From assembly GCA_021795395.1 (NCBI GenBank), contig JAJYPN010000006.1, positions 1 through 64,000 on the forward strand: a DNA stretch of 64,000 bases. The letters run 5' to 3'. The notes under the pieces were generated by a model. The model ran no database searches, was not told the DNA's origin, and saw only the letters and a list, made by a program, of their open reading frames with translations. Below, in pieces: positions 62,173 to 64,000 of the stretch. Source of the DNA: Pseudomonadota bacterium. Lineage in GTDB: Bacteria; Pseudomonadota; Gammaproteobacteria; Burkholderiales; Sulfuriferulaceae. The translations under genes and the position numbers were made by a program. Positions within the stretch are counted from its first letter, which is position 1; every line of letters begins with the position of its first letter.

Positions 62173-63237
62173 TCATAGTGCAGCAACCACCGCATCGCCC
62201 ATGGCCGCGCAGCCGATTCGCGTCGTACCTGGCGTATGGATATCCGCCGTACGCAATCCTGCGGAAATGGTCTTCCTGACGGCATTTTCGATGCGATCTG
62301 CCAACGCATCATGAGCAAACGTATAACGCAGCATCATCGCTGCGGACAGGATGGTCGCCAGCGGATTTGCCGCATCCTTGCCGGCTATATCGGGCGCCGA
62401 CCCATGGATGGGCTCGTACATGCCCTTGCGGTTCTGATCCAGCGAAGCCGACCCGAGCATCCCTATCGAGCCCGTCAGCATCGATGCTTCGTCCGACAAA
62501 ATATCACCGAAGATATTACCCGTCAAAATCACATCGAATTGCTTCGGATTTCGCACCAATTGCATGGCGGCGTTATCGACGTACATATGCGACAATTCGA
62601 CTTCCGGGTATTGTTTTGCGGTTTCGATTACGACTTCGCGCCACAATTCGCTGGTTTCGAGCACGTTGGCTTTTTCGACCGAACAGAGCTTTTTATTGCG
62701 TTTCATTGCAATCTGCAAGCCAATATGCGCCACACGCCGTACTTCCGATTCCGTATAGCGCATCGTGTTGTAACCTTCACGTTCGCCATCGGCGTTGACG
62801 TGTATCCCGCGTGGTTGGCCGAAATACAGATCGCTGGTCAATTCCCGTACTATCATTAAATCCAGCCCGGCAACCACCTCGGGCTTGAGCGTGGAGGCAT
62901 CCGCCAGTTCAGGGTACAGTTGCGCAGGACGCAGATTGGCGAACAGATTCAGCTCCTTGCGGATGCGCAACAAGCCCTGTTCGGGGCGCATGGGACGCGG
63001 CAAACTATCGTATTTGAATCCGCCCACCGCACCCAAGAGTATGGCGTCGGCGGCGCGCGCGAGCTTTAGGGTGGCCGCCGGCAACGGATCGCCCGCTGCA
63101 TCGTAGCCGGCGCCGCCGATCGCAGCGTATTGCAGCTCTATCTCGAAGCCCTGCCCGGAGACAGCCTGCAATACCTTAACTGCCTGTTCCATGACTTCCG
63201 GACCTATCCCGTCGCCGGGCAATACCGCTATTTTCAT
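62173..63237 (-). CDS. leuB: 3-isopropylmalate dehydrogenase
   Basis: LeuB, 354 residues, oxidative decarboxylation of 3-isopropylmalate in leucine synthesis. [20 protein letters not shown], the catalytic Tyr region [19 protein letters not shown], and the metal/substrate motif [20 protein letters not shown] are seen. ATG 63237 is the conserved start; the frame extends six codons. It lies 81 bases after leuD and 105 bases before the asd start. Confidence 0.97.
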   Translation of the reverse strand: MKIAVLPGDGIGPEVMEQAVKVLQAVSGQGFEIELQYAAIGGAGYDAAGDPLPAATLKLARAADAILLGAVGGFKYDSLPRPMRPEQGLLRIRKELNLFANLRPAQLYPELADASTLKPEVVAGLDLMIVRELTSDLYFGQPRGIHVNADGEREGYNTMRYTESEVRRVAHIGLQIAMKRNKKLCSVEKANVLETSELWREVVIETAKQYPEVELSHMYVDNAAMQLVRNPKQFDVILTGNIFGDILSDEASMLTGSIGMLGSASLDQNRKGMYEPIHGSAPDIAGKDAANPLATILSAAMMLRYTFAHDALADRIENAVRKTISAGLRTADIHTPGTTRIGCAAMGDAVVAAL

Positions 63238-63318
63238 GCTGTTCTTTCTGTTCATTCCATTAATAATGATACTTGCCCCATTTTTTGTTAAACCGGTTCC
63301 GGATATGGTGAAATCGGC

Positions 63319-63957
63319 TTAACCAAAAAGCCAGGGCGCGGTTTTTTGCCGTTGTGCCTCGTAAGCCTCGATACGGTCGACATGTTGTAATGTCAGGCCG
63401 ATATCGTCCAGTCCCTGCAACAGGCAATATTTGCGATGCGCATCCACCGAAAACATGAATTCTTCGCCGGTGGGCGTGCTCACTATCTGCCGCGGCAAAT
63501 CGATCTTCAGCCGGTAACCCACTTGCGTCTGAACGTCGGCAAACAGCCGGTCAACGGTGGCTGCATCCAGCACGATAGGAAGAAGGCCGTTTTTGAAGCA
63601 GTTATTATAAAATATATCCGCAAAGCTCGGCGCTATGATCGCGCGGATACCGTAATCTTCCAGCGCCCACGGCGCATGTTCGCGGCTCGAACCACAACCG
63701 AAGTTTTCGCGCGCCAGCAAAATCTGCGCATCGCGATAACGCGGCTGATTGAGCACAAACTCCGGATTGAGCGGTCGGTTGCTGCATTCCTGTCCGGGCT
63801 CGCCATGGTCCAGATAGCGCCATTCGTCAAACAGATTGGGGCCGAAACCGCTGCGCCGTATGGATTTCAGAAACTGCTTGGGAATGATCGCATCGGTATC
63901 GACGTTGGCGCGATCGAGCGGCACGACCAGTCCATCCAGTAATGTAAATGCACGCAT
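63319..63957 (-). CDS. leuD: 3-isopropylmalate dehydratase small subunit
   Basis: LeuD, 212 residues, small subunit of isopropylmalate isomerase. [20 protein letters not shown] and [20 protein letters not shown] are signatures of the substrate-binding swivelling domain. leuC, the [4Fe-4S] large subunit, would be expected upstream just beyond the window. The remaining 43 bases before the window end hold an AAGGAAAG ribosome-binding-like sequence. Confidence 0.97.
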   Translation of the reverse strand: MRAFTLLDGLVVPLDRANVDTDAIIPKQFLKSIRRSGFGPNLFDEWRYLDHGEPGQECSNRPLNPEFVLNQPRYRDAQILLARENFGCGSSREHAPWALEDYGIRAIIAPSFADIFYNNCFKNGLLPIVLDAATVDRLFADVQTQVGYRLKIDLPRQIVSTPTGEEFMFSVDAHRKYCLLQGLDDIGLTLQHVDRIEAYEAQRQKTAPWLFG

Positions 63958-64000
63958 TTTATTTATCCGCTTTCCTTTGTATGGAACTGCCTACCTGTTG

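Overview
The window reads as chromosomal DNA of a betaproteobacterium. The evidence is the gene order: tRNA-Tyr/Gly/Thr-tuf-tRNA-Trp-secE-nusG-rplKAJL-rpoBC-rpsLG-fusA-tuf followed by the S10, spc and alpha ribosomal clusters, with infA between secY and rpmJ; ychF/pth/rplY/prs/tRNA-Gln/ispE/lolB; and leuD-leuB-asd-fimV-truA-trpF-trpB-trpA-accD-folC-SPOR-cvpA-purF. A Nitrosomonadales-type organism would fit, but I cannot fix the genus from sequence reading alone. Almost every gene is on the minus strand, so transcription runs from high to low coordinates.

Region 1 (1-32.2 kb) is one long translation/transcription island. In transcription order: a tRNA-Tyr/Gly/Thr cluster with a near-consensus promoter, tuf copy 2, tRNA-Trp, secE-nusG, rplK-rplA, a long leader, rplJ-rplL, a double hairpin, rpoB-rpoC, a strong promoter, rpsL-rpsG-fusA-tuf copy 1, a hairpin with a -10 box in its loop, then rpsJ to rpsQ (S10), a promoter gap, rplN to rpmJ (spc, with infA), and rpsM-rpsK-rpsD-rpoA-rplQ (alpha). 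It ends in a clear intrinsic terminator, followed by a small tRNA-Thr(CGU) gene with its own promoter. The two tuf genes are identical over about 1.2 kb.

Region 2 (32.2-35.6 kb) is the only accessory-looking part: ychF, then about 0.5 kb holding what looks like a frameshifted gene remnant, then a short-chain dehydrogenase gene preceded by a strong promoter with a dyad between its boxes, and a TetR-type regulator upstream.

Region 3 (35.7-48.6 kb) holds conserved housekeeping genes: pth, rplY, prs, tRNA-Gln, ispE, lolB, a TPR protein, a YgjP-type metallopeptidase, plsC, gmhB, cca, an NDUFA9-like protein, a Zn-phospholipase-C-like protein and, on the plus strand, a PfkB kinase and a SlyB-like lipoprotein.

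Region 4 (48.7-64 kb) is a tightly packed block for purine, folate, fatty acid, tryptophan, aspartate-family and leucine biosynthesis (purF, cvpA, SPOR protein, folC, accD, trpA, trpB, trpF, truA, a lone CbiQ-like protein, fimV, asd, leuB, leuD), with many 1-19 base overlaps that suggest translational coupling.

I saw no rRNA, CRISPR array, insertion sequence, phage or obvious defence system. The most interesting material is regulatory architecture: promoters whose -35 box lies on the upstream stop codon, TTG starts overlapping a stop as TTGA, and a promoter inside a hairpin loop. The TetR-SDR locus and its decayed neighbour come next.
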